Source: XYB2-FULL-45-11 sp964360375
GTDB taxonomy: Bacteria; Patescibacteriota; Patescibacteriia; UBA9934; GWF2-40-263
NCBI GenBank assembly: GCA_964360375.1
Contig: CAYHWG010000046.1
Location: 1-7,143, forward strand
Length of the DNA: 7,143 nt
Reading direction: 5' to 3'
The translations under genes were made by a program, and so were the position numbers. The notes beneath the pieces are model-generated. The model was not told where the DNA came from. It did no database searches and worked only from the letters and a program-made list of their open reading frames with translations. Below are positions 1 to 5,541 of this stretch, one piece after another. Positions within the stretch are counted from its first letter, which is position 1. Each line of letters begins with the position of its first letter.

Positions 1-1117
1 AGGAACCGTTACAAATCTTGAAGACGCGGTTTCTTCTGTTTCACGAGCTCTTGAGCAGGCAGAACGTATCACGGGTCTCCCGCTTAATCGTGCGTGGGTC
101 GGCATTAGCGGAAGTCACATCATCTCTCAAGAATCTCGAGGGGTGATTGGTGTTGGCAAAACCGACGGAGAAATTCGAGAAGAAGACGTCGAGCGCTCCA
201 TTGAGGCTGCACGTACCGTTGCGACACCGACGAATTATGAAATTATCCATGTCATTCCAAAAAGTTTTATTGTTGATGGTCAGCGCGGCGTGAAAGATCC
301 TGTCGGAATGAACGGGATTCGACTTGAGGTAGATGCTCTTATCATTCAAGGGCTTGGTTCTCAAATAAAAAATCTTACAAAAACCGTGTATCGAACAGGT
401 CTGGATATTGAAGATTTGGTTTTTTCTATTCTTGCGACCGCAGAAGCTGTTGTGTCTGAACGTCAAAAAGATCTCGGGGTTTGTGTTGTGAACATCGGCG
501 CTTCAACCACCAGTCTTGTTGTGTATGAAGAAGGTGATATTTTGCACACGGCCGTTATGCCAATTGGATCCGATCACATCACCTCCGATCTTGCAATCGG
601 GCTACGCACCTCTATTGATGTCGCTGAACAAGTAAAATTGCGTTATGCAACCTGTTTATCTGAGGATATCAGTAAAAAAGATGAGATTAATCTTGCAGAA
701 TTAGGCGCTCCGGAGGATGAATTTGTTGGTCGTAAGTTTGTGGCTGATATTACAGAAGCGAGAGTGCTTGAAATTTTTGAACATGTTGATCGTGAATTGC
801 AAAAAGCAGATCGTTCAGGAATGTTGCCTGCTGGTGTAATTCTCACAGGAGGTGGTTCCAAACTAAGTGGAATGCTTGAGACAGCAAAACAAATTTTGCG
901 TCTCCCGATCTCTCTTGGAACGCCGATAGGTGTTTCTTCTGTGATCGATCGCATGAGTGATCCTTCCATGAGTACGGCCATTGGTCTTGTTCTTTGGGGT
1001 CGTCATATCCGCTCCGCCGATTCAGGAAAAGGATTCGGAAAAGTGATTCAAAAATTGGGTAGTTTGGATAAAGTCGGAAGCGGCCTCATGAAGATGTTTC
1101 GATCAATGAAGCCGTAA
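1..1117 (+). CDS. ftsA: Cell division protein FtsA (5' end missing)
   Basis: FtsA is an actin-like ATPase that tethers FtsZ filaments to the inner face of the cell membrane and recruits later division proteins. The reading frame is open from base 2 with no start in view; 371 residues are visible, and family length suggests about 40 N-terminal residues are lost. Visible features: the 1C subdomain, unique to FtsA among actins (around GKTDGEIREEDVERSIEAA, starting near visible residue 51); the phosphate-2 region VNIGASTTSLVVYEEG (about 163-178); the adenosine motif ILTGGGSKLSG (about 280-290); and a C-terminal stretch GSGLMKMFRSMKP, which fits the amphipathic membrane-targeting helix. A GTG inside the frame at 143 is not the true start, because conserved FtsA sequence continues upstream of it. 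ftsZ would normally follow directly; here a toxin-antitoxin pair separates them. The family assignment is firm. Confidence 0.96.
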   Translation, partial: GTVTNLEDAVSSVSRALEQAERITGLPLNRAWVGISGSHIISQESRGVIGVGKTDGEIREEDVERSIEAARTVATPTNYEIIHVIPKSFIVDGQRGVKDPVGMNGIRLEVDALIIQGLGSQIKNLTKTVYRTGLDIEDLVFSILATAEAVVSERQKDLGVCVVNIGASTTSLVVYEEGDILHTAVMPIGSDHITSDLAIGLRTSIDVAEQVKLRYATCLSEDISKKDEINLAELGAPEDEFVGRKFVADITEARVLEIFEHVDRELQKADRSGMLPAGVILTGGGSKLSGMLETAKQILRLPISLGTPIGVSSVIDRMSDPSMSTAIGLVLWGRHIRSADSGKGFGKVIQKLGSLDKVGSGLMKMFRSMKP

Positions 1118-1118
1118 G

Positions 1119-1144
1119 AACATGTGGCCGATCGGCAACATGTT
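1119..1144. promoter_or_regulatory. 26-base near-perfect palindrome after ftsA, upstream of the antitoxin gene
   Basis: The arms AACATGT and ACATGTT surround the centre GCCGATCGGC; only one symmetric pair is mismatched. It begins two bases after the ftsA stop codon. No run of T follows, so it is a weak candidate for an intrinsic terminator. It could be an RNA 3'-end hairpin for ftsA, or an operator for the antitoxin, whose gene starts 55 bases downstream. Its centre CCGATCGG is identical to that of the palindrome after the toxin gene. Confidence 0.6.
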
Positions 1145-1157
1145 GAAATTTGATTTA

Positions 1158-1182
1158 CTTTACGTTTCATGTTATTGTAAAG
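1158..1182 (+). promoter_or_regulatory. Inverted repeat in the antitoxin gene leader (possible operator/promoter)
   Basis: CTTTAC and GTAAAG form perfect 6-base arms around a 13-base centre. Toxin-antitoxin pairs of this type usually repress themselves through inverted repeats overlapping their promoter, so this is a reasonable operator candidate. Promoter boxes here are poor: TTGAAA at 1143-1148 and TGTTAT at 1170-1175 are 21 bases apart, which is too long. AAAGGA at 1179-1184 may serve as the ribosome binding site, although it lies 15 bases from the ATG. Confidence 0.35.
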
Positions 1183-1199
1183 GAAATTAAATTCATCTT

Positions 1200-1451
1200 A
1201 TGTCATCTCCAATCCTTTCCAGTAAGTATCAAATCGTCATTCCTCGCGAGGTTCGTCGTGCCATGCATCTAACTGCCGGTACGCGTCTTTGGATTCAATC
1301 CATTGATGCTGATCGAGCTGTTCTCATAAAAGAACCTGTCGATCACGTAAAATCCATGGAAGGGATCGGGAAAGAGATTTGGAAAAGTCTTGGAGGGGGA
1401 ACGTCTTATTTGAAGAATGAACGAACGGTATGGGACAAAAAGTCGCGTTAG
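1200..1451 (+). CDS. vapB: AbrB/MazE-fold antitoxin of a VapBC-type pair
   Basis: Small DNA-binding antitoxin, 83 residues, expected to neutralise the PIN toxin encoded next and to repress their shared promoter. Residues about 3-47 form a swapped-hairpin SpoVT/AbrB domain: SSKYQIVIPREVRRAMHL carries the typical Q-[IV]-x-[IL]-P-x-x-[IV]-R pattern, followed by G-T-R-L and a short beta strand. Residues about 50-83 (HVKSMEGIGKEIWKSL, then a segment with YLKNERTVWDKK) resemble the toxin-wrapping tails of such antitoxins; this last point is inference. The start is the only reasonable ATG before the domain. The end of the gene overlaps the toxin gene by 22 bases in another frame, which couples their translation. 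Family certain at fold level; the exact subfamily cannot be told by eye. Confidence 0.88.
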   Translation: MSSPILSSKYQIVIPREVRRAMHLTAGTRLWIQSIDADRAVLIKEPVDHVKSMEGIGKEIWKSLGGGTSYLKNERTVWDKKSR

Positions 1452-1837
1452 ACACTTCTGTTTTTATTTACGTTTTCGAAAAACATCCGGTCTTTGTGGA
1501 ACGTGCAAAAAAGATTTTAATAGATATAGAACATGGAAAACAAAATGGAATCTTCTCCGTGATTGGAATGATCGAGCTGCAAACAGGTCCAAAATCTCTT
1601 GATCGACATGACGTCGCGGCGCGATATCGAGAATTAGTCACAACATTTCCAAATTTGTCCGTGATTAATTTAAATGAAGCGATCATTGAACGAACATCCG
1701 ATCTTCGAGCACGTTATAAAATTGCTACCCCGGATGCGATTCATCTTGCAACAGCCATTGAATTCGGAGCATCGCGTTTTATCACAAACGATAAGACGTT
1801 GAAGAAAGTGAAAGAAATAGAAGTAGTTTTGTTGTAA
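1430..1837 (+). CDS. vapC: PIN-domain ribonuclease toxin, VapC-like
   Basis: Predicted metal-dependent endoribonuclease toxin of 135 residues, a typical VapC length, acting in the cytoplasm. VapC proteins cut specific RNAs, often initiator tRNA or the 23S sarcin-ricin loop; the target here cannot be read from sequence. The four acidic PIN positions are present: Asp8 in LDTSVFIY, Glu49 in MIELQTG, Asp102 in TPDAIHLATA and Asp121 in FITNDKTL. The domain therefore looks intact and active. The gene overlaps the antitoxin gene by 22 bases and has no clear ribosome binding site, so it probably depends on translation of the antitoxin. A strong terminator starts at its stop codon. The pair sits between ftsA and ftsZ, an unusual location. 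Confidence 0.9.
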   Translation: MGQKVALDTSVFIYVFEKHPVFVERAKKILIDIEHGKQNGIFSVIGMIELQTGPKSLDRHDVAARYRELVTTFPNLSVINLNEAIIERTSDLRARYKIATPDAIHLATAIEFGASRFITNDKTLKKVKEIEVVLL

Positions 1838-1865
1838 AATGCATGACCGATCGGTCATGCATTTT
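1836..1865. terminator. Two-way intrinsic terminator after the toxin gene
   Basis: A perfect 30-base palindrome overlaps the toxin stop codon: AAAATGCATGACC is mirrored around GATC, giving a stem with GC-rich inner pairs. On the plus strand it ends in five T (1862-1866). On the minus strand the mirror run is four to five T, so it can also end transcription arriving from the small minus-strand frame at 1870-1959. The centre CCGATCGG repeats that of the palindrome at 1119-1144. Confidence 0.85.
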
Positions 1866-1869
1866 TGGT

Positions 1870-1959
1870 TCAATAGAAAAAGACACCTGTCCGAGCTTCG
1901 TTCGCCTTTTCGATTCCTTGAATTTCTTCGCATTGTTCCTTTGAATCTACGTCACTCAT
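1870..1959 (-). CDS. Possible 29-residue small protein, unknown function
   Basis: Unrecognised short frame on the minus strand. Its case rests on signals around it: a strong ribosome binding site AAGGAGG (plus-strand 1965-1971) lies 5 bases before the ATG, and the stop codon lies a few bases before the two-way terminator at 1836-1865. The product begins MSDVDSKEQCEEIQG, is rich in Glu and Lys, and ends TGVFFY; it has no signal peptide or membrane segment. A TTGACA box on the minus strand (2021 to 2016) has no fitting -10 box at normal spacing, so no promoter is shown. Being convergent with the toxin gene, its transcript could also act as an antisense or small RNA. A chance frame cannot be excluded. 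Confidence 0.42.
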   Translation of the reverse strand: MSDVDSKEQCEEIQGIEKANEARTGVFFY

Positions 1960-2028
1960 CCCAGCCTCCTTGGTTGGTTGAACTCGACCACCCCTTTCCC
2001 TTTTATCCCCACCCTTGTCAAATTTTTC

Positions 2029-2056
2029 TTGACTTGCTTTGAGGCGATGTTACAGT
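2029..2056 (+). promoter_or_regulatory. Predicted promoter for ftsZ
   Basis: TTGACT (2029-2034) and TACAGT (2051-2056) are separated by 16 bases, giving 5/6 and 4/6 matches to the primary sigma-factor boxes. Transcription would start near 2063, leaving a leader of about 93 bases before the ATG at 2156. With the terminator after the toxin gene, this suggests that ftsZ is transcribed separately from ftsA. The rest of the 1866-2155 interval holds only the possible small frame on the minus strand and the leader repeats listed separately. Confidence 0.55.
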
Positions 2057-2067
2057 GTGAGTACATT

Positions 2068-2108
2068 TTTGCTCAACGAAGCAAATTTTGAACAATATTA
2101 GTGTTCAA
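2068..2108 (+). promoter_or_regulatory. Two inverted repeats in the ftsZ leader
   Basis: First, TTTGCT (2068-2073) pairs with AGCAAA (2080-2085) across a 6-base loop and is followed by TTTT, like a weak attenuator. Second, TTGAACA (2088-2094) pairs perfectly with TGTTCAA (2102-2108) around the 7-base centre ATATTAG. The second has the look of a repressor operator or an RNA hairpin in the leader. No known family motif is matched: GAAC and GTTC are 9 apart, not the 4 of the Gram-positive LexA box. Confidence 0.4.
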
Positions 2109-2155
2109 GATGTTTATTCACACAATATCGTTTTGAAAGATTGAATACAAAATAT

Positions 2156-3430
2156 ATGGCACAAGTAAAACCAGATATCGAAACGTTTGCTAAAATTAAA
2201 GTTGTTGGAATTGGCGGTGGTGGTGGAGCAGCCATCAATCGCATGATTTCAGACAACATCAAAGGTGTGGAGTTTATTGTTGTCAATACAGATGTTCAGG
2301 CGCTCAATCAAAATCTTTCCCCAATAAAAATTGCCATTGGAAAAACAATCACACGCGGTCTCGGTGCTGGAATGAATCCAGAGGTCGGATCTCGCGCCGC
2401 TGAGGAAACACAAAACGAAATTCGTGAGGCATTGGTTGGTTCTGATATGGTGTTTCTCACCTGTGGTCTTGGAGGTGGAACAGGAACGGGTGCGATTCCA
2501 GAAGTTGCAAAACTTGCAAAAGATATTGGCGCACTCACGGTTGCTGTTGTCACAAAACCTTTCACGTTTGAAGGTGCTCAACGTCGTCGCATCGCCGACG
2601 AAGGGTTTGAAAAATTGCTCAAATACGTGGATGCAATCATCACGATTCCAAACGATCGTGTCCTCCAAATTATTGATAAAAAAACATCCCTCATGGATGC
2701 GTTTAAGGTTGTTGATGATGTCTTGCGTCAAGGTGTTCAAGGCATCGCAGAACTGATTACCGTTCCCGGTCTCATTAACGTGGATTATGCGGATGTAAAG
2801 GCTATTATGGAATCGAGCGGCTCCGCCTTGATGGGAATCGGTCGCGCAACCGGCGAGAATCGTGCGGTTGAGGCTGCAAAACAAGCCATTGCAAGCCCAC
2901 TCCTTGAATTGTCGATCGATGGCGCGCGCGGCATTTTGTTTACGATTAGCGGCGGAAGCGATCTTGGAATGCATGAAGTTGCAGAGGCCGCTAAAATTAT
3001 CACGAGCTCAGCAGACGAAGATGCAAAAGTCATTTTTGGAGCAACCATCGATGATTCTCTTGGAGACGAAGTTCGTATTACGGTTGTCGCTACCGGTTTT
3101 GATTCGCGCGAACGTCGTACATCATCGCCAGGAGCTGTTGAAGTGCAAGCACAAGGGTCTTGGTCTCCAAATGCGTTTTTACGTGTTCGTGAAGAGGAAA
3201 ACGTGATGCGAGCAACTCCACGTCAGAAAGTAAATTTTCAAACTCAAAAACAAGAACCAAAACGTGAAACGTATGCTCCGGTAAATGCTCCAGTGCCTTT
3301 GCGTGACGTCTCTAACGCACCGGAAATTTCGGTTCGCATGCCTCAAAAACAAGCACCACAAATTTCTCAAGCACGACAAGAAGAAGAGGAAATAGAGATT
3401 CCTGCCTTCATTCGCAAAAAAATGATTTAG
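2156..3430 (+). CDS. ftsZ: Cell division GTPase FtsZ
   Basis: Tubulin-like GTPase that polymerises into the mid-cell division ring. The ATG at 2156 gives 424 residues; a TTG at 2141 would add five, but the ATG is preferred. Neither has a clear ribosome binding site. Numbered from the ATG: the first nucleotide loop GIGGGGGAAINRM (18-30), the tubulin signature GLGGGTGTG (104-112), the PFTFEG region, ITIPNDRVL, and the T7 catalytic loop NVDYAD (208-213), whose Asp residues activate GTP hydrolysis in the neighbouring subunit. A variable linker of about 90 residues (from about 318) rich in Gln, Arg and Pro leads to the conserved C-terminal peptide EIEIPAFIRKK, the docking site for FtsA. Odd point: the Asn that follows the glycines in most FtsZ (Asn24 in E. 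coli) is Ala25 here. The gene looks complete. Confidence 0.97.
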   Translation: MAQVKPDIETFAKIKVVGIGGGGGAAINRMISDNIKGVEFIVVNTDVQALNQNLSPIKIAIGKTITRGLGAGMNPEVGSRAAEETQNEIREALVGSDMVFLTCGLGGGTGTGAIPEVAKLAKDIGALTVAVVTKPFTFEGAQRRRIADEGFEKLLKYVDAIITIPNDRVLQIIDKKTSLMDAFKVVDDVLRQGVQGIAELITVPGLINVDYADVKAIMESSGSALMGIGRATGENRAVEAAKQAIASPLLELSIDGARGILFTISGGSDLGMHEVAEAAKIITSSADEDAKVIFGATIDDSLGDEVRITVVATGFDSRERRTSSPGAVEVQAQGSWSPNAFLRVREEENVMRATPRQKVNFQTQKQEPKRETYAPVNAPVPLRDVSNAPEISVRMPQKQAPQISQARQEEEEIEIPAFIRKKMI

Positions 3431-3445
3431 ATTTTTTTTCAGATT

Positions 3446-3470
3446 CACCCACATTCATTGAATGTGGGTG
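3446..3470 (+). terminator. Hairpin between ftsZ and nrdR (terminator or processing site)
   Basis: CACCCACATTCA and TGAATGTGGGTG are perfect 12-base arms around a single T. Only TTTCATTT follows, so as an intrinsic terminator it is imperfect and may allow read-through into nrdR. Just before it, after the ftsZ stop, stands a run of eight T (3432-3439) that can pair with AAAAAAAT at 3416-3423. Confidence 0.55.
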
Positions 3471-3487
3471 TTTCATTTGAGGTGATG

Positions 3488-3493
3488 TATAAT
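3488..3493 (+). promoter_or_regulatory. Perfect -10 box just before nrdR (leaderless start?)
   Basis: TATAAT matches the -10 consensus exactly and lies nine bases before the nrdR ATG at 3503. Transcription from it would begin near 3500, giving an RNA with almost no leader. No good -35 box is seen at 16-18 bases upstream, where the sequence overlaps the hairpin arm. The only purine-rich site, GAGGTGA (3479-3485), is 18 bases from the ATG and too far for normal initiation. Confidence 0.45.
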
Positions 3494-3502
3494 GATCCCG
3501 TT

Positions 3503-3985
3503 ATGTTTTGTTCCGTTTGCAACCATAAAGACACAAAAGTCATTGATTCAAGAATTTCGACAGACGGAGCGAGCGTTCGACGTCGTCGTGAATGTGAAAA
3601 ATGTGGTTTTCGATTCTCCACACTTGAAGAGTTGGAATTATTAGATTTGACCGTCGTGAAACGGGACGGTCGTCGTGAAAGCTATTCGCGCGAAAAAATG
3701 ATTCGCGGTCTTGAGAAGGCACTTGAGAAACGTCCGCACACAGATCAAGATTTTCAGAGTTTGGTTCATAAAATTGAGCGGAGTATTCAAAAAAAGACAC
3801 ACGGACAAATTACAACAGCAGAACTCGGTGATATTGTCATGACGCATTTAAAGTCGTTTGATAAAGTTGCGTATATTCGCTTCGCTTCAGTATATCGTTC
3901 GTTTGAAGATGTAAAAACATTTGAACGCGAACTGAACAAATTATTAGGTAAAAAGCCCGGATCTGCCAAAAAAAAACGCGTATGA
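3503..3985 (+). CDS. nrdR: Transcriptional repressor NrdR
   Basis: NrdR senses ATP/dATP and represses ribonucleotide reductase genes, linking deoxynucleotide supply to DNA replication. The product is 160 residues, slightly above the usual 150-155. The N-terminal zinc ribbon shows all four cysteines: Cys3, Cys6, Cys31, Cys34 (MFCSVCNHKD and RRRRECEKCGFRF), with DSR and RRRR between. Residues about 51-140 form the ATP-cone: VVKRDGRRESYSREKM, GLEKALEKRP, and VAYIRFASVYRSFEDV near its end. The ATG at 3503 is chosen because family members begin M-x-C-x-x-C; an in-frame ATG at 3485 and a TTG at 3458 would add unconserved residues. The C-terminus has a basic tail (KKPGSAKKKRV). Its stop overlaps the pyk start. 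No ribonucleotide reductase gene is in view. Confidence 0.96.
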   Translation: MFCSVCNHKDTKVIDSRISTDGASVRRRRECEKCGFRFSTLEELELLDLTVVKRDGRRESYSREKMIRGLEKALEKRPHTDQDFQSLVHKIERSIQKKTHGQITTAELGDIVMTHLKSFDKVAYIRFASVYRSFEDVKTFERELNKLLGKKPGSAKKKRV

Positions 3986-5439
3986 AATACACAAAAATTA
4001 TTTGTACGATCGGTCCTGCAAGCTCAAAGGAATCCGTATTAAAATCGATGATGCGTGCAGGACTTGACGTCGCGAGATTAAATTTTTCGCATGGCACGCA
4101 CGCGGGGCACGCAAAACTTTTGCGTCTTGTTCGTCGTATGGCAGCGAGTCTCCATAAAACTGTTGGAGTGATCGGAGATTTGCAAGGGCCAAAAATTCGA
4201 TTAGGGATCCTGCCGGAGACAGGAGTTTCTCTTCCGACAGGTTCAACCGTATTCTTTTCTACAGCGATTGCTGAGTACACATCAAATAAGATCCCGCTTA
4301 CGTATGCGAATCTTCACAAAGACATAAAAGTTGGACATCGATTATTAATCGACGATGGGATTCTTGAAGCGGTCGTCACAAATATTTCAGGAAAAACAAT
4401 TACTGCCGTGATGAAAAATGGTGGGACGGTTACGTCACACAAAGGAATGAATTTTCCTGATTCAACATTGAAGGTTTCATCGCTCACAGACAAAGATCGT
4501 GAGGATGTCATTTTTGGCGTTCAACAAGGTGTCGATTGGCTCGCGTTGTCGTTTGTCACGTCCGCAGCTGACGTGAAGTTACTTCGTCGATTGATTAAAG
4601 CTGCAGCAAAGCCGGGACAAGTCCTTCCTCGCATTATTGTCAAAATTGAAAAGCACGAAGCAATCGATCACTTTGATGAAATTCTCGCCGTGACCGATGC
4701 AGTGATGGTCGCGCGCGGTGATCTTGGTGTGGAGATTCCGGCGGAGGAAGTCCCGATTCGCCAAAAAGAAATGATTGAGAAGTGTCGTATGGCAGGGAAG
4801 CCTGTTGTGGTTGCAACGCAGATGCTTGATTCTATGATTCGCAATCCGCGTCCAACGCGTGCGGAAGTTTCGGATGTCGCAAACGCTGTGTGTGATCACA
4901 CAGACGGCGTGATGTTGTCCGGTGAATCGGCGAGCGGGAAGTTTCCGCTTGCGGCGGTAAAGATGATGGCACAGATTGTCATGGAAACGGAAATTTCGAA
5001 ATTCGATGATGTTGCATCGAATCAACCAATGTCCGTAGGGGCACCTCTTGTGCCTTGCCTGCCGGCAGGCAGGGGTGCCCAACTAAAAATAACTGATCGC
5101 GGGGCATCCATAGCAAACGCCTTGAAATTATTCGTTGAGCAAAAATCGATCGATGGCGTGCTTGCATCGCAAGAACTTGCTCCGTGGTCGGAGACAGTTC
5201 TGCGTGCACATCCAGAAATTCCATTATTCCTTGCGGTTCCAAACAAACAACTCGCGCAGCAAACAATTTTACGATGGGGTGTTGTTCCGTTCGTCCTCAA
5301 AAACGTAAACGAGAAAACATTCGTGAAGCGCGCACTTGTCGCATTAAAAAAACAAAAGCAGGTGAAGAAGGGAATGAATCTCGCGGTCATCATGGGCGGC
5401 ACCCACGGTGAAGGGTTTGACAAAGCAGAAGTTTCTTAA
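3982..5439 (+). CDS. pyk: Pyruvate kinase, predicted potassium-independent type
   Basis: Catalyses phosphoenolpyruvate + ADP to pyruvate + ATP, the last step of glycolysis, in the cytoplasm. The product has 485 residues, close to the bacterial norm. Seen: RLNFSHG (32-38), DLQGPKIRLG (66-75), the B domain cap (about 73-160), the active-site signature IIVKIEKHEAIDHFDE (218-233) with catalytic Lys221 and metal ligand Glu223, MVARGDLGVEIP with Asp247, ATQMLDSM (278-285), and SGESASGK (313-320). Positions equivalent to 113/114/117/120 of the rabbit enzyme read Leu/Gln/Lys/Leu, the pattern of enzymes not needing K+. The C-terminal domain (about 372-485) lacks the usual T-x-SG-x-[ST]-A sugar-phosphate motif (SQELAPW instead), so fructose-bisphosphate activation is doubtful. 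A palindromic repeat encodes PCLPAGR (358-364) in the linker before it. The start overlaps the nrdR stop as ATGA with no ribosome binding site, implying coupling. Confidence 0.95.
   Translation: MKYTKIICTIGPASSKESVLKSMMRAGLDVARLNFSHGTHAGHAKLLRLVRRMAASLHKTVGVIGDLQGPKIRLGILPETGVSLPTGSTVFFSTAIAEYTSNKIPLTYANLHKDIKVGHRLLIDDGILEAVVTNISGKTITAVMKNGGTVTSHKGMNFPDSTLKVSSLTDKDREDVIFGVQQGVDWLALSFVTSAADVKLLRRLIKAAAKPGQVLPRIIVKIEKHEAIDHFDEILAVTDAVMVARGDLGVEIPAEEVPIRQKEMIEKCRMAGKPVVVATQMLDSMIRNPRPTRAEVSDVANAVCDHTDGVMLSGESASGKFPLAAVKMMAQIVMETEISKFDDVASNQPMSVGAPLVPCLPAGRGAQLKITDRGASIANALKLFVEQKSIDGVLASQELAPWSETVLRAHPEIPLFLAVPNKQLAQQTILRWGVVPFVLKNVNEKTFVKRALVALKKQKQVKKGMNLAVIMGGTHGEGFDKAEVS
5039..5080. repeat. 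GC-rich palindromic repeat inside pyk
   Basis: The core TGCCTGCCGGCAGGCA (5056-5071) is a perfect 16-base palindrome. Outer arms GGGCACC (5039-5045) and GGTGCCC (5074-5080) also pair, so the whole block can fold. It is far richer in GC than the flanking gene. Read in the pyk frame it yields PCLPAGRG, and read on the other strand PACRQA. From memory, such peptides recur in unrelated proteins of Patescibacteria, which marks this as one copy of a dispersed repeat family; only this copy is in the window. Confidence 0.72.
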
Positions 5440-5447
5440 ATGGTATC

Positions 5448-5479
5448 AAAAAAACACTTCTGAAATGTTGTGTTTTTTT
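5448..5479 (+). terminator. Intrinsic terminator after pyk
   Basis: AAAAAAACAC (5448-5457) pairs perfectly with GTGTTTTTTT (5470-5479) across a 12-base loop, giving a hairpin whose 3' arm is itself a run of seven T. It lies 9 bases after the pyk stop. It would close the nrdR-pyk unit. Confidence 0.78.
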
Positions 5480-5480
5480 G

Positions 5481-5509
5481 TTGACACTCATTCCCGCATC
5501 CGATACGCT
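5481..5509 (+). promoter_or_regulatory. Predicted promoter for the macro-domain gene
   Basis: A perfect -35 box TTGACA (5481-5486) stands 17 bases before TACGCT (5504-5509), which keeps the first, second and last bases of TATAAT. Transcription would begin near 5516. It starts directly after the pyk terminator, so the next gene is its own unit. Confidence 0.55.
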
Positions 5510-5541
5510 CAAAGTATTCCTGTTTCAAAAAGGAGGGAAAC

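Noticed and set aside
1417..1602. Alternative 61-codon frame over the start of the toxin gene
   Set aside because: It lies in a different frame from the PIN motifs and has no features; the overlapping toxin frame carries all four active-site acids.
1839..2042. Open plus-strand frame of 67 codons between the toxin gene and ftsZ
   Set aside because: It starts inside the terminator hairpin, has no ribosome binding site, runs through the ftsZ promoter, and its product (rich in Pro, Phe, His) looks like translated non-coding DNA.
2088..2108. LexA (SOS) box in the ftsZ leader
   Set aside because: GAAC and GTTC half-sites are present but 9 bases apart; the Gram-positive LexA box needs 4.
2119..2134. 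Partial NrdR-box-like sequence ACACAATATCGTTTTG in the ftsZ leader
   Set aside because: The left half resembles the NrdR box but the right half does not, NrdR sites normally come in pairs, and ftsZ is not a known target.
2249..2974. Long minus-strand open frame of 241 codons opposite ftsZ
   Set aside because: It lies wholly within a certain gene, its product has no recognisable pattern, and it is the mirror of ftsZ codon use. The same applies to long minus-strand frames opposite pyk (4579-5082) and the macro gene (5599-6300).
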